A stretch of DNA of 64,000 nt from Clonostachys chloroleuca (Eukaryota > Ascomycota > Sordariomycetes > Hypocreales > Bionectriaceae), in contig JBANAY010000003.1 of the NCBI GenBank assembly GCA_037952775.1, forward strand, positions 13,950,001 to 14,014,000, written 5' to 3'. Positions 34,700-45,754 of the stretch are shown here, in pieces. The notes under the pieces are model-generated. The model was given only the letters and a program-made list of their open reading frames with translations. It searched no databases and was not told the DNA's origin. A program made the translations under genes and the position numbers. Positions within the stretch are counted from its first letter, which is position 1. Each line of letters begins with the position of its first letter.

Positions 34700-34999
34700 C
34701 TTCCCAACCTAACTTACCCTCACCCCGTGCCAGCAAAGGCGAACGCCGCTTCAGCCGCCGTAGATAGGACACTGAACACTTGGAGAATAGGCTCCAAGCT
34801 AGTTTGCTAATAATAATACTAACCACGGGAATCCGTAGAAAGAGAGAGTAAATGAGAATACATCAGCACGACGAGGACAGATTAGGGGCTTTAGGAGACT
34901 AGGACACAATTTGGGCCATGTATGTGTATATTAGTAATTAGTGCCCTTTCGGTTCAAGCCGCCGGGCGTAATAAATTGTATTGTATTGTATTGTACCAA
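34700..34999 (+). mobile_element. Possible LINE 3' end with (TTGTA)n tail
   Basis: The stretch ends GCCGCCGGGCGTAATAAATT followed by tandem TTGTA units up to about 34998. A GC-rich hairpin-like word followed by a short pentamer tail is what fungal Tad-type LINEs leave at their 3' ends. No coding part remains. Confidence 0.45.
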
Positions 35000-35944
35000 C
35001 GAACACATCTTGGCTACTATATACCCATAGCCAGTTCGAATCTACGAGTTAAGAGTGACTCATCCCATAAAGGTGGGGATTAAAATGATCTGTCACTTTT
35101 GCCAGAACAAGGAAAATGTTTGCAAAATTACATAGCCATCAAAATGCGGGCTTACGAATTGATCAAGGATGACATTATCGATATAAAAGCCTGCAAGTGA
35201 AGCAAGCTTAGTAGTGATTGGAGATGGCTCAGCCCCATTGCCATTATAGAGCCTCGACTCCCATTGGTTGGGCCTTCCACGGCCCCTAGAACAGTGGTTC
35301 GCATTGATCGCATTTATACCGTATAAACGGATCATACGGTGCAAGGCTCACCCATTCGATAAACACAGTTACTATCTATAAACACAGATATAAGCTCTCT
35401 GAAGGTGAACAAGCCATTTAGTGACAGGATAGGTCAGACGAAGGTTTGGAAAATGCCTAGCTTGAAAATACAAGCCCCCGCTCAGCCCAAATAAGCTTAC
35501 TTTCAGCTGCGCGCGTATCCCTCGGTTAGCGCAACAAATTCGTCGAATGCGCTCCACCAAAGCCTACATATCCTGTAAGCGACCGTGATCGGCAATCCCT
35601 CATCTCTGGACAACACTCGGTTCAAACTGCAGTAACCTGTAAAATACGTTCACTACATCAGAAGGAGGCCGCTAGGCAATATATCAGCAGTCAAGGTGGG
35701 CGGATTATTTCTTTCCATTTTATAACTAATTAACAAGGTTATCTTATTGGTTATTTTAATAAAATGATATACCAAGCATCATGGGGCCTTTTGGTCTTCA
35801 GTATTAGCGGGTTTAGAAAAGTATAAATACTCATCGCCAGCGCTTAAACACTTCTAACAGAAAAGAACAAATCCACAAGCAGACTCTCTAAAGTTCACAC
35901 ATATATTATCATTTTTCTTTTCCCCCAAACCCCTCAACATATCG
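35000..35944. other. Gene-free stretch upstream of the AIM24 pseudogene
   Basis: No supported coding sequence. A TATAAATA at 35823 lies 120 bases before the pseudogene and may be its former promoter. Confidence 0.4.
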
Positions 35945-36742
35945 CAGCCGCAGTATCACTATCCCCCAGCTCCTCCCCAACAAGCAAGCGAGCACCAGCA
36001 CCCGCCCGCGCAGAGCGACAGCGGCTCGTTTCAGGGCGGTAACTACAGCATAACACACCGAGACACTAACACGGTACTCAACATAAACCTACAGCAGGAC
36101 GCCGTAATACGCTCCAAGTCGGGCGCCATGATTCACATGGCCGGTTCCATACAGTTAACAGGCAAAATCAAGTTCTCAATAAAGAAGCTCTTCACTGGCA
36201 ACGAGATATCTGAGTCGGCGTACACAAGACCCGGACAACTCGCTTAGGGCCCTACTTTATTTAAAGACATCATTACGTTGCATATCAACGGCCGACAAGA
36301 TTAGACTATTGACAAAGATACCTTCATCGCCTGCACTCATAACATAATCAAGGACACCAAGTCCCAGGGGATCAGCAAAGCTTTGTTCTCTGGCGAGGAC
36401 CTTTTTATTCACCGTATAATAGGTCAAGGCATTATATGGTTGACAAGTTTTGGTGCCGTAGACCGACTTAACGTGAGTTTTCATTCTTCCTGTGCCCCAT
36501 AGTTTCACATTGTTCTAACGCTCGAACAGCTCCAACCCGGCGAGCAGCATATTATAGACAACGGCCACCTCGTGGCCTGGAGCTGCGATTATAAAATTGA
36601 AAAGGCCGGTGGTGGGTCGATAACTGGCATTAAGACAGGTGAAGGCCTTGTCTGCCGGTTCACTGGCCCTGGCTCCGTTTACGTACAAACACGGAACATA
36701 GACGAGTTTGAATCTTTTATTCGGTCCAACTCTAGTGGCTAA
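35945..36742 (+). pseudogene. AIM24 / TIGR00266-family protein pseudogene
   Basis: One frame reads a Pro/Gln-rich start (QYHYPPAPPQQ), then SGSFQGGNYSITHRDTNTVL, VIRSKSGAMIHMAGSIQLTG and KIKFSIKKLFTGNE. After a clean 57-base intron (36473-36529, with a TTCTAACG branch point) come LQPGEQHIIDNGHLVAW and GEGLVCRFTGPGSVYVQTRN, ending with TAA at 36740-36742. These are hallmarks of the fungal branch of the AIM24/TIGR00266 family, beta-barrel proteins of mitochondrial or membrane association. Two in-frame TAG codons (36245-36247 and 36302-36304), the second at a usual tryptophan, disable it, and no start codon is seen. The intron and the rest of the frame are intact, so decay is recent. Confidence 0.75.
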
Positions 36743-39343
36743 TTTCCAGTCGATCAGGAGGATTGAGAAGTCTTAATAGAGCCTGAACAGTTCAGCGAAC
36801 ATTCGTAACCAGCCTGAGAGCCTACACCAGGGTTATATCATATTTTGATCTCACAGATTATCTACTTCTATTTCTATTTAATTTCTACTGTCACCATTGC
36901 TTCTAGTTCAATTAGATTTACGGGGTGATATTTTCTCCTGCAGATACTTATTGTCGCGTCTAGTTTGAGCATGCCTTTGAATTCATTCATATCTTCGACA
37001 CTCGTCTATACAAGTTAGAATAACAGGCGCCTATCCAAATGGCAGTCAATTTAACAAACCCATAGTTTCTACTTTAGTGGCTCTTCACATACGACCCCAG
37101 CGCTCTCATCCCACATTTGAACATTCCAGAGCGACACATCATTAAGGGAAAGAAACCAATATATACCCCTCGGTCCAAGATTTAGAAGCATAGATCTGGC
37201 CGTTAAAGCTTTTGGTTCAAGGGGAATAAATAAATAAATATCCAGAGGCAAGTCACGCATTGTGCCTGGGCCACATAAGACCAGAAATAGGCTGACCCTG
37301 AACTTGAAATCTACCGTACTATACCCCATATTAGCTGCTATATACTGTACGTAATTTGATAATTATTTGCGTAATTGCTAATAAGGTATATACATATGCA
37401 TTATCGTTTAGTAAACGTAGATCTTTTAGCCTTACAGCGTTGTGGCTGCCTCGGTTGTTGTTCTGGTGGACTCCATCAGATATAACCCTCATATGGCGGA
37501 GTTTACAGTTGAGATCACCCCGTTTACGATATGGGCCTCAGTAGAAGTCAACATGGCTATATTTTCCAGTGAGCCCTGCCAATATATCTCTCCTGTAAAT
37601 CTTTCATATATACTGATCTCTATTGATAGGTTGTTTGCCAACACTGCGGCCTGTATTCCGACGTATTCTCCCTTCGGGAGCACTCAGCACGGAAAACGCT
37701 TGGAGACAGGTTAAAGCCATCAGGCTGTCTCAGATTAGATTACCAAGGGATATTAAAACCGGAAAGCCAAAATCAAGTCGAAGTCGAATAATAGAAAGTT
37801 TTGGGCGGATCAGATCAAGGGTTACATAAACCAAGCTCTCCAAGAGTACTCTTCCTAATAATTGTGAACTTTACCATATCTAGGGCTATCTTGATCGCGC
37901 CATAGGCACAGGTGTCTTTTAAATCCACACATTGAGCATGATCGCTTGGACTAAAGCCGAAACGAGTCCAATCGGCGAGAGTAATGCGCCTAATATCTAT
38001 TATACTCCATTACACCAGTTACGCTTTATTACCCCTTAATAAGATATTATAACAGCAAGGCCCAAATTTGGGACCACAATACAGGACCCAAAAAGATCCA
38101 AGTTTTAGAATCTAGTCCTCTACCTTGGGAAACTCGATTCCTATTTTGGCATTCCTCTTTTAGGTCCAAGTTTTGGGACTGGAGGACTAATCCCACTTTT
38201 CGGACCGACCAGAGTATTAATCCAAGTTTTGGGACTAGTGGAGTGATGCTTATTTTCTGGATGGTTTGATGCGTGAACGATTGAACATATCACGGGGTAA
38301 GGTAAGTCCGTTCCCGTGGGTGACTAAGCATAGCGTATACAATAAGCAGAAATAGAGTACTCAACAAGCCTCTCATCTGCCATCTTCACAGTGCCAGCAC
38401 CGAATACTAACGGAACCGCAGCCGGTAGTTAAGAGTATACTAAATACTGCAGGGCCATCACAGAATCCAAGTGACCTCTGAACAGCTCCATTCGAATAAG
38501 AAGTTCCTTTAGGTAGGGGGCAGGAGGCAACATCTCGAAATGGAATTTGAATGTGCAAGTATCAAGGGTATTTGAGATGATAGTGTTGGTGTCAGTGACA
38601 GGCTATATAGCCAATTAGGCACAGCAATCAGCGCGAGCGCGCTCCGTTTTTGCTGGTGTAGTAGAATTGGCTCTGACAGATAGAATACCCAGTTAATTTG
38701 AAGTCGCTTACAGCCGGAAATATCCCGGAGAGAGCCTTTTCATCTGGTCTTAAGAGTTGATTCGAGGTCATGCTGCTGATTGAAAGCGCTCAGATATGGT
38801 TGCTGGGCTCGAAAGGTCGTTAGATGCTGGGAAGATTAAAACTGGAAGGACCGGGGAGGGTTAAATGTTAGCAACGCGTTTCAAGCATTTCATATGCTGG
38901 AAGTTGCTGAGCTAGCGCACAGACCACGCGGCCGAACAGTGGCTGGCCACTATGCGGTCGCTTAAAGTAAAATTTTTTTTATAAAAAAAAATTTGCTGCC
39001 CTATGTTGGCCTGAACGTTGGAATGATACGATTCAGCTCTGGTAAAAAAGGGCTTTATTACCTTGGAGGTTAAGGTCCTCCGGACCCACGTGGAAGAAAG
39101 CATTAGAATGGCTGATCACAAGAACCGTATTGATCCGGATTTGTGGCACCCCATGATCATGAGTTTTCAAGAGCTCTATGGGTTGAACCCGAGGAAGATC
39201 GCAGCATTTGGACTAGCGCGAGTTCATGAAGAAGAGTACAGACCACCTTAATATGTTTTTAAGGCGGCGTAAGTAAAGTGTATATTTCTTGCGACGGGTC
39301 ATCTCATTCCTGTTATAGGCAACTCTCTATTACATCCCTGACA
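36743..39343. other. Gene-poor stretch with a short repeat family and one gene scrap
   Basis: Minus-strand frames at 37069-37329 and 37489-37683 show no family pattern. A degenerate repeat lies at 38098-38245. Around 38970-38990 there is an A/T palindrome (TTTTTTTTATAAAAAAAA). A plus-strand frame at 39063-39251 reads VEESIRMADHKNRIDPDLWH and ends at 39251. It looks like a real coding exon and is vaguely reminiscent of phosphatidylserine-decarboxylase-like N-termini, but I cannot name it with confidence. Confidence 0.35.
38098..38245. repeat. Three degenerate copies of a TCCAAGTTTTGGGACT unit
   Basis: Copies begin near 38098, 38165 and 38221 (TCCAAGTTTTAGAATCT, TCCAAGTTTTGGGACTGG, TCCAAGTTTTGGGACTAG), each followed by a purine-rich AGG/GGAG word and spaced 55-67 bases apart. 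Origin unknown. Confidence 0.6.
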
Positions 39344-41596
39344 TCAATCTTGCTTTGCTCGCTTGGGAATTGAGCTGCCAGCCAAGACGTCCTTTGGGGA
39401 AATCTTCCGCTTTGGCGAGCGGAAGGAAGTATTACCTTGATGCAGAGACCTAGTAGTTGTTCCCTCATCCCGATCTGACGTGCCTTGCTTATTTACATAA
39501 CCACTGGCGGGTGAAGATAAACCGCCGCTGCGAGACTTCCTCGATCTTCCGCCCAGATGCCCGCCGCTTCGCAATCTCCGAAGCCAACTTTCCTCTTCTC
39601 TTCGTAGATCATCAGGGGCTCCTTGGCACTTCGTGGCTAACTCCTGCAGCTCCGCAAAGCTAATGACATCCTTGAACGAGCGGTCTTCATGAACTTTAAG
39701 CACTCGTGGAAATCGCAGAGTAAAATACGCGGCATTCGCAGGTTTGTCGAAGCCAGCGCCGACCACTTCCACCGTAAACGGATATTTGAATAGCTCGGCT
39801 GGCTGCAGCTTCCGTCCGGGCTCAAATACGATGTCGAACTCCGGCATAGACGTGACGAACGGTGCTCGTCCGAAATATCCATGTCGATTGAGGTATACGA
39901 TGTCGTCTTTCGAGATACTGTGCCTGTTGAGCACATCCACAATGCGAAACCTCGGCTTAGAATTGGAACATCCCAACTCATTTTTGTTTTCCACACATGC
40001 AATATAGAATGCCGTCCACCATAGCTTCCCAATTCTAAGCTCCTGCTCATCATTCGCATTGCGGCTTCCCCCGATGATGACGAAGTCGACAGTGTCTCCA
40101 AGGCCTGGAATATAATCCTTTTTTAGCTTGATGAACGATTTGCTTGTGTCGAACGAGAAGTATGGGTCGTCGCAACCTTTCAATACGAGGCCTTCCCACC
40201 GTTGTGCAATGGCTCGAGCGAATGATTCGCCGAGTTGTTCTGCGGCGGTGAACGACGAGAATTCGACTATCTCGCGGGATCCGACATCGGCACGGCCTGG
40301 AATGCGGCGAACTAGAGATTGAAGCAGTTGTCGCCGTGTCTCATGGCTGTCTCTGACACAGAGTGTGTCGTCCAGTAACAGAATGTCGTAGAACATGATC
40401 ATGAGATGCTCGCTCAAGTCGGCGGGCGAATCCCGAGCAGCGCCAAGGAGTCGTCCTGATCGCTTCACATATTTGCGGATTTTGTGGAAAGGCTCGATTC
40501 TCCCATAATCATCGTTCCATACCAGCAGCTCGCCCTCCAATATGCACTGCTTCTTGATCTTACATTCTATTCTATTGAGTCCAAGGCTGTCCCGCAGTGG
40601 GCGATGGATTCCTATGCGGTCGATGGTCGAGTCCCTTCCGCTCTTCGAGAAAATCTTTATGTAGCTTCCGGATTCGTTCAGAGCGATATGAATTTGACAA
40701 TATTCTCCATCATACTTCCGCTCCACGCTCATTCGCCTGGTGCTAGCTAGTTGGCAGCAATGTCTGATGCTTCTGGCCTTATCGTAGATCGGTCGGGTGG
40801 CCATTGTCCCGACTTGTGGCCTGAGCTCCCGGCGGGCAGCCGCCCTGAGTCCGTCGCGAGTATCTGCTGCTGGTTGAACGGGCATGCATCTAATCGTTGG
40901 GGCGCTTAGGAGGTCGACAGCAGCATGGATTGTACTTTGGAACCGAAGGATGTCAGGCAGGAGGAAATGAAATTCGCTCATTGCTAGCATTTCTGGAACC
41001 TGAGCCGGACTGTAGTTCTTCGATAGCATGCGAATCATCCACTTGGTCTCAGAGCTACGCAGTCTCCGGAACAGTCTTAAAAGCAAATTATCCCTTCGGA
41101 TTGATTGGCCATATTTCTCTTTAATTCTCTCTTTCAGAGCCACGGATGAGAATGGTGATGAGGCAGCGATCTGATCGAGGACCTCGTCAATCTCGCTCAG
41201 AGTCACATTCGGACCGAGCCTGGGTTCGCAGTCTGTTATAACCATCACACACTCAACGCAAGACGCAAAGTCTGGACCGTCATTGGCTTTCCACCTCTGT
41301 AGCTCGCTCATTCGAGATGACCCAAGGCATTGTGCTCGCTCTATAATCTTTTCGATTTGTCTTGTTGGTAGGTTGAAAACACGATCCGGTCGCCGTTCAG
41401 GAAAGAGACAGGACAGGAAAGCAATGGCTTCTGTGCCTCGTCGTGGAATGGCCTCATTGTGTTTGTGAAACCAGGAGACAACGGTCCGGGCGTGGACTTC
41501 CTGGGTCATGTCGATGCTCGATGGCTTGTAGTTTCTTTCAAGTCGGTTGAGAAGGTCACATAGCAGAGTGAATGGAAACGGCATGTTGGCAGCCAA
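39344..41596 (-). CDS. ATP-dependent DNA ligase, 750 aa, single exon
   Basis: An intact intronless frame. Residues 1-260 correspond to the helical DNA-binding domain (motif-poor, EIDEVLDQIAASSPFSSVAL). The adenylation site motif I is VERKYDGEYCQ with Lys294. Motif III is ILEGELLVWND near 352-362, IIIa MFYDILLLDD near 401, IV EGLVLKG near 468, and V SFIKLKKDYIPGLGD near 487. An OB-fold domain follows to about residue 650, and a basic Ser/Arg-rich tail (GGRSRKSRSGG, RSPKRKISPKD) ends the protein. The overall look is nearest to the Lig4 branch, but no BRCT domains follow, so it should not bind Xrcc4/Lif1 in the usual way. Fungi carry such extra ligases besides Cdc9 and Lig4. It seals nicks by AMP transfer; the physiological role is unknown. 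All catalytic motifs are intact. Confidence 0.85.
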   Translation of the reverse strand: MAANMPFPFTLLCDLLNRLERNYKPSSIDMTQEVHARTVVSWFHKHNEAIPRRGTEAIAFLSCLFPERRPDRVFNLPTRQIEKIIERAQCLGSSRMSELQRWKANDGPDFASCVECVMVITDCEPRLGPNVTLSEIDEVLDQIAASSPFSSVALKERIKEKYGQSIRRDNLLLRLFRRLRSSETKWMIRMLSKNYSPAQVPEMLAMSEFHFLLPDILRFQSTIHAAVDLLSAPTIRCMPVQPAADTRDGLRAAARRELRPQVGTMATRPIYDKARSIRHCCQLASTRRMSVERKYDGEYCQIHIALNESGSYIKIFSKSGRDSTIDRIGIHRPLRDSLGLNRIECKIKKQCILEGELLVWNDDYGRIEPFHKIRKYVKRSGRLLGAARDSPADLSEHLMIMFYDILLLDDTLCVRDSHETRRQLLQSLVRRIPGRADVGSREIVEFSSFTAAEQLGESFARAIAQRWEGLVLKGCDDPYFSFDTSKSFIKLKKDYIPGLGDTVDFVIIGGSRNANDEQELRIGKLWWTAFYIACVENKNELGCSNSKPRFRIVDVLNRHSISKDDIVYLNRHGYFGRAPFVTSMPEFDIVFEPGRKLQPAELFKYPFTVEVVGAGFDKPANAAYFTLRFPRVLKVHEDRSFKDVISFAELQELATKCQGAPDDLRREEESWLRRLRSGGHLGGRSRKSRSGGLSSPASGYVNKQGTSDRDEGTTTRSLHQGNTSFRSPKRKISPKDVLAGSSIPKRAKQD

Positions 41597-43825
41597 CTTA
41601 GACTGCGTGACGGAAGGAAATATAGATAAAAGACATAAGAGAAGAAGAGCAGAGAAGGGAAGGTTTTAAACCCTGAAGACATTTAAGGCGGTCCACATGG
41701 AAAAGACGGCTCCAAACGCCCCAGTCTCTTTGCTGACCACCCTCGCTGGTACAAGATCACACGCCGGCTGACAAATGGCTGTGCTGCGAGCTGGGGATAC
41801 GGAATTAGGGGCCAGAGTAGAGAGTATGGACTGGTTGAGGGAGCCTGTCTTCGACATGCGTAATATTGTATGCCTGAAACGAAAGTCGGTTAAGCGCGGG
41901 CAGGTTCAGGATGTGGCCTCCATGCTATCTCTTGGCAGACAGACGGCACAGAGCCAAGGCTTTCCCATGAGGCACACCGAAGGCACCAATCACAGATGGT
42001 GCTTCGCCAACTCGTTCTCCTTGAACAAGGGGAGGGGATGGTTTCTCGGTCCCGATCCGCCACGCCCGTCGCCCCGTCATAAGACACGTCCCTTGACAGT
42101 GCTTGCTCCACAGCCGCGCTCCTTTCTGCATCCGTGCCGGCGAACCACAGGATGTCTACGCGTATGGGGCGAGGCAGATTTAAACAAGTCTCTCTACCAG
42201 GCTTGCTGATGAAACCTCCATATTTGTAGTCGACTAACTACGGGGTGGCCGTTACGATGTAGAACTGGCGAAGGCAAAGAGAAGGTGGTCATCTGATGGT
42301 AGCAGCAGTCGAGGCAAATCAGAAACCGAAATCATGCGGATGTCTGACTCTGAGATGCCAGGACTGTTGATGCTGCCACCATTGCCCTGTTTTCTCCATG
42401 GGCTCAACCTTATCTTCCAGGCTGTGTGAGCTCAACGATGTCATCATCAATATGCGACTCTTGTGGCCCCAGTGTTACCAATATCCTCAATATCAACTCA
42501 AAAATCCATTTTTTCAGACGTGGTCAAGCAGCCACCCTTCCACACATAGATCGCGGAGACTGAGAGCGAGAGAATTTACCTACAAATTAAGAATAATGTT
42601 CCATATCAGAAGAGAGACACATACCCCTAGCATGACAGGATGAAAAGGGGCTAAATTTAGTACCTTGATGTAACGGGCTGGTAAAACCATGCAGGGGCGA
42701 TGGAGCTCTCTCATCACCAGGTCATAAACCCTGTTGTTAGGCGGAATTGTAGCTGATCATTGATCATATCTGACACATGAAGGATATCGTCTGATGAAGG
42801 AGCGCATATTTCACTTGGCATGTGATTCCTGTGAGAAAATCGAAGCCAATGATACCCCTGGATCAAGGGAGGAGTTGATGATACCGCCTAGCCAGCCAAC
42901 TCAGGAGCCTCCCTGGATGGCACAACTGGTGGAACCTGTGAAGTAGCCTGAGCAGCACCTCACGATGGAGTACATGGTCCACTCGGAACCTGATTGAGTT
43001 TCTAATCCAGCGATACCATTGGATAGTGATGGTGCCGTGTGGCACGCCCGAGTTTGACATCCTGCAAGTAATGGGAACAGTTGCATAGCCTCAACTGCTC
43101 CTCCATCGGAGTTCAGGGGCTAGACCACCTCATGATGTTGATCAGCTGTCGAAGTGCCCGATTTGTTCCGGATCAGGCAAGTACTCTCTCATGGGATTGC
43201 TACTTCGGCTGGCTGGGGTATGTCAGTTGGTATGGAGGGCGAAATGCCTGGTGTTGCCTGGCTTCAGGGATTTCAGGGATCGAAATTGTCTATATTCATT
43301 GGAAGAGCGAAAGGCCAACCAAGGGCGAGGAGTCGATGTGGCTTCTGGACTTGTACACTGGTTCATTCGAGTGGAGGAGAGCTTGAATTATGCCATATGT
43401 GGCACACACTTAACTGACTCCGGAGATTACATTCACTTGCTGTGCTCTCGCTACGAAGAGGTGGCGGCTTGGAATGGATCTTAGGAGCCTCTATGGCTAC
43501 TTCGAGCTTACCTGGAAACCCTTGCAAGGTACGAAAACTGCCTTGAAGGATCGTGCCAAGTGGCCATGAATGCACGTTTATGCCACACCACATGTACTGT
43601 TGGTCAGCCAGCGGTATGCCCGGGTCGGTCGATCTTCCTTTTCAATAACAACCCCCCAAGACAGCTGCCAGATTTCTATCTCACCAGATGCTTAAATACG
43701 GACTCGTTCCTGAAACTAACAACCTAACTACCTTGATTTTGCTTTTCATTTACATTACTACCCTGTTTACTCGCCACCCCAAGACCTCGGTATCCTGCTC
43801 AGAAGTTATCAAGCCTCATCATAGA
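41597..43825. other. Gene-free stretch between the ligase and the bZIP-like gene
   Basis: Several overlapping frames (41775-42209 plus, 41890-42131 minus, 43081-43484 plus) with no family pattern. 43600-43825 is the likely promoter and leader of the next gene, with CT-rich sequence. Confidence 0.4.
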
Positions 43826-45025
43826 ATGCCTCCTCCAGCCCAAGGACAATATTTCAGCTATACCAATACAAGCGCTTCCAGCTGCCTTATCAACGCTAAT
43901 GAGAAGTGGACCCAAATAAGCGATCCAGCTCAGCGCCGAAGACTGCAGAACCGACTTGCCCAGCGTAAATATCGTGAGTAAAATGCTGATTTAACTGATT
44001 TTATAAGCCTTGAGTGAATACAAGACTAAAACCAAAGTTAACTAGGCAATAGAATAAAGAGACGTCTGGAAGAGCTTGAGCGTAAGGCTCCGGCTTCTGA
44101 AGAGGTCCAGAAAGAGGAACAGAATGTCTCCATGAACAACGCCAAAGAACCTTTCGCCAACTCTTCTTCTTCATCCTTTTCAATTCAACAACAATCTCGT
44201 GGTAGACAGGCATCCCAATCACCTACATCTCCAAAACCGGTCTCGCAAGAGGAATATACTACACATATAGAGCGATACGGCGAGCCCTTTTCTACACTGA
44301 ACTCTGCTGGCCTGAGCTTGTCATACCCTCCGCCTATGCCTGGTCATGTTACGTTCCTCACCTCTGATGGATATGTGAAGGTTTATGACAACAAGCGCCT
44401 AAACCCAACCTCAAGCAATATTCAGTGCTCTATACCTATTGCAACCAACCCTATTCTTCAGCCTTCTATCACACAATCTGGCGATATTACTTATACTGAT
44501 ACTGACACCACGGACTTAACCTCCAACTTACACCATGAATTTATGCCAGACTCTGTCAATTCCTCTCAACTTAAGGTAAGGGGGAAGCTAACGAATTAAC
44601 TGCCTTGGACATATAACTTGCTAATGTGATAGGCATAGGCTCTACCATATACATCTGAACACTCCACAATATGCCCAGTGGCTAAGGGTCACGACACCCC
44701 CAATTTTAGGTTATATCCGCCATGCTCTCCAAACAATAATGCAGCCTTAACAACAGAACCAGTGATTCATAGTGGAAGAGATAAGGCTTCTTTTGCCAGC
44801 CATTCTCCTTTTTCAAGTTTCAGGGTGAAGATAAATGGTAAAGTTCGGCATAACCGTCAAAAAGCATGCAATCACTGCCGTGGTATGAAGGTAAGACCTT
44901 GCTCTAGTCTTTTTCGTTGCACATGCAGAGAAGCAATGAAGTTAATATATTTCATGTAGGTTAAATGCAATGGCGAGAGGAAAGGTTGCGAGCGATACCG
45001 AGCTATGGGGAGGAACTGTCAATAA
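43826..45025 (+). CDS. Regulator with bZIP-like basic region and C-terminal Zn2Cys6-type cluster, 331 aa
   Basis: Four exons: 43826-43973, 44046-44575, 44639-44890 and 44960-45025. The introns are 72, 63 and 69 bases, all GT-AG. The total coding length is 996 bases, exactly in frame. The N-terminal third contains DPAQRRRLQNRLAQRKYRNR, the fungal bZIP basic region, followed by RIKRRLEELERKAP with only a short leucine-zipper-like helix. A Ser-rich middle with no domain follows. The last two exons encode VRHNRQKACNHCRGMKVKC and NGERKGCERYRAMGRNCQ. This is a zinc-cluster pattern CX2CX6CX6C...C in which the fifth cysteine position is tyrosine (ERY). The protein ends four residues later. Two DNA-binding modules in one short protein are unusual. 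A mutated partial copy lies at 28545-29075. Confidence 0.7.
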
Positions 45026-45271
45026 TAGAACGCAGCTAGATGAGGATGCTCAGGCTTAAATCTCATGTTTCAAGGTTGCTCCTTCGTTCCTCTAGCTAAG
45101 TGAAATAACAAAATGCTTTGAAGAACCTTGTTAAAGATGCGATTTAATGAAAGCAGCAGCTCTATAGGGTAAACTAGATGCGACGACGATGATTAAGACG
45201 TGGCTGGTGCATGATCATGTGGCCAGGGACTGGTGGCTGAATGTCTTGCAAATTCAGTATATGACGAGCCC
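45026..45271. other. 3' flank of the bZIP-like gene
   Basis: No coding sequence or repeat recognised before the palindrome arm begins. Confidence 0.4.
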
Positions 45272-45432
45272 TGTTCGGTGTTCATTGTCTTGAATGTTGG
45301 TGCTAACTATCTCCCTTCCTCAGCTCGACCAGGCAGTTGTCTGCATCCCCCCAGCCAGTAGTTAAATACACAGCTTATCGATACGATCTAAGTGTGGAGA
45401 CGATAAGCAACAGATTCTCGTGGATCCGTGGT
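45272..45432 (+). repeat. Left arm of a 160-bp inverted repeat (copied hydrophobin 3' end)
   Basis: This arm, beginning TGTTCGGTGTTCATTGTCTT, is the reverse complement of 45595-45754 over about 160 bases with no difference that I can see. It contains, on the plus strand, the end of the hydrophobin-like frame (LDQAVVCIPPASS) and its 3' flank. The arms are separated by 162 bases of unique sequence. Confidence 0.9.
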
Positions 45433-45594
45433 AGCGGTTTAGGGGGACGGGTAGTTTCGGGCAGCTTTGAATCACATTCTCTCCTTTTCCGATAATTTCC
45501 TTTGTTGCCAGATACTTATTGGGCTGTCTTAAACACTCTTTCCAGTAGCCTACAAAATTAATGAAAACTCTTTATCCCGGGAGAAAAAATGAGA

Positions 45595-45754
45595 CCACGG
45601 ATCCACGAGAATCTGTTGCTTATCGTCTCCACACTTAGATCGTATCGATAAGCTGTGTATTTAACTACTGGCTGGGGGGATGCAGACAACTGCCTGGTCG
45701 AGCTGAGGAAGGGAGATAGTTAGCACCAACATTCAAGACAATGAACACCGAACA
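45595..45754 (-). repeat. Right arm of the 160-bp inverted repeat
   Basis: Begins ACCACGGATCCACGAGAATC and ends at 45754 inside the hydrophobin-like gene. As this arm is continuous with the gene's 5' half, it is the original and the left arm the copy. Confidence 0.9.

Noticed and set aside
34976..34998. TTGTA tandem repeats as telomeric or satellite DNA
   Set aside because: Very short, and directly follows a GC-rich LINE-like 3' end, so a retrotransposon tail is the simpler explanation.
39063..39251. Phosphatidylserine-decarboxylase-like gene start
   Set aside because: Only a vague resemblance over about 25 residues; not enough to name.
41775..42209. 144-codon frame upstream of the ligase as a divergent partner gene
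   Set aside because: No recognisable domain, and similar-length frames occur on the opposite strand; likely chance in GC-rich sequence.
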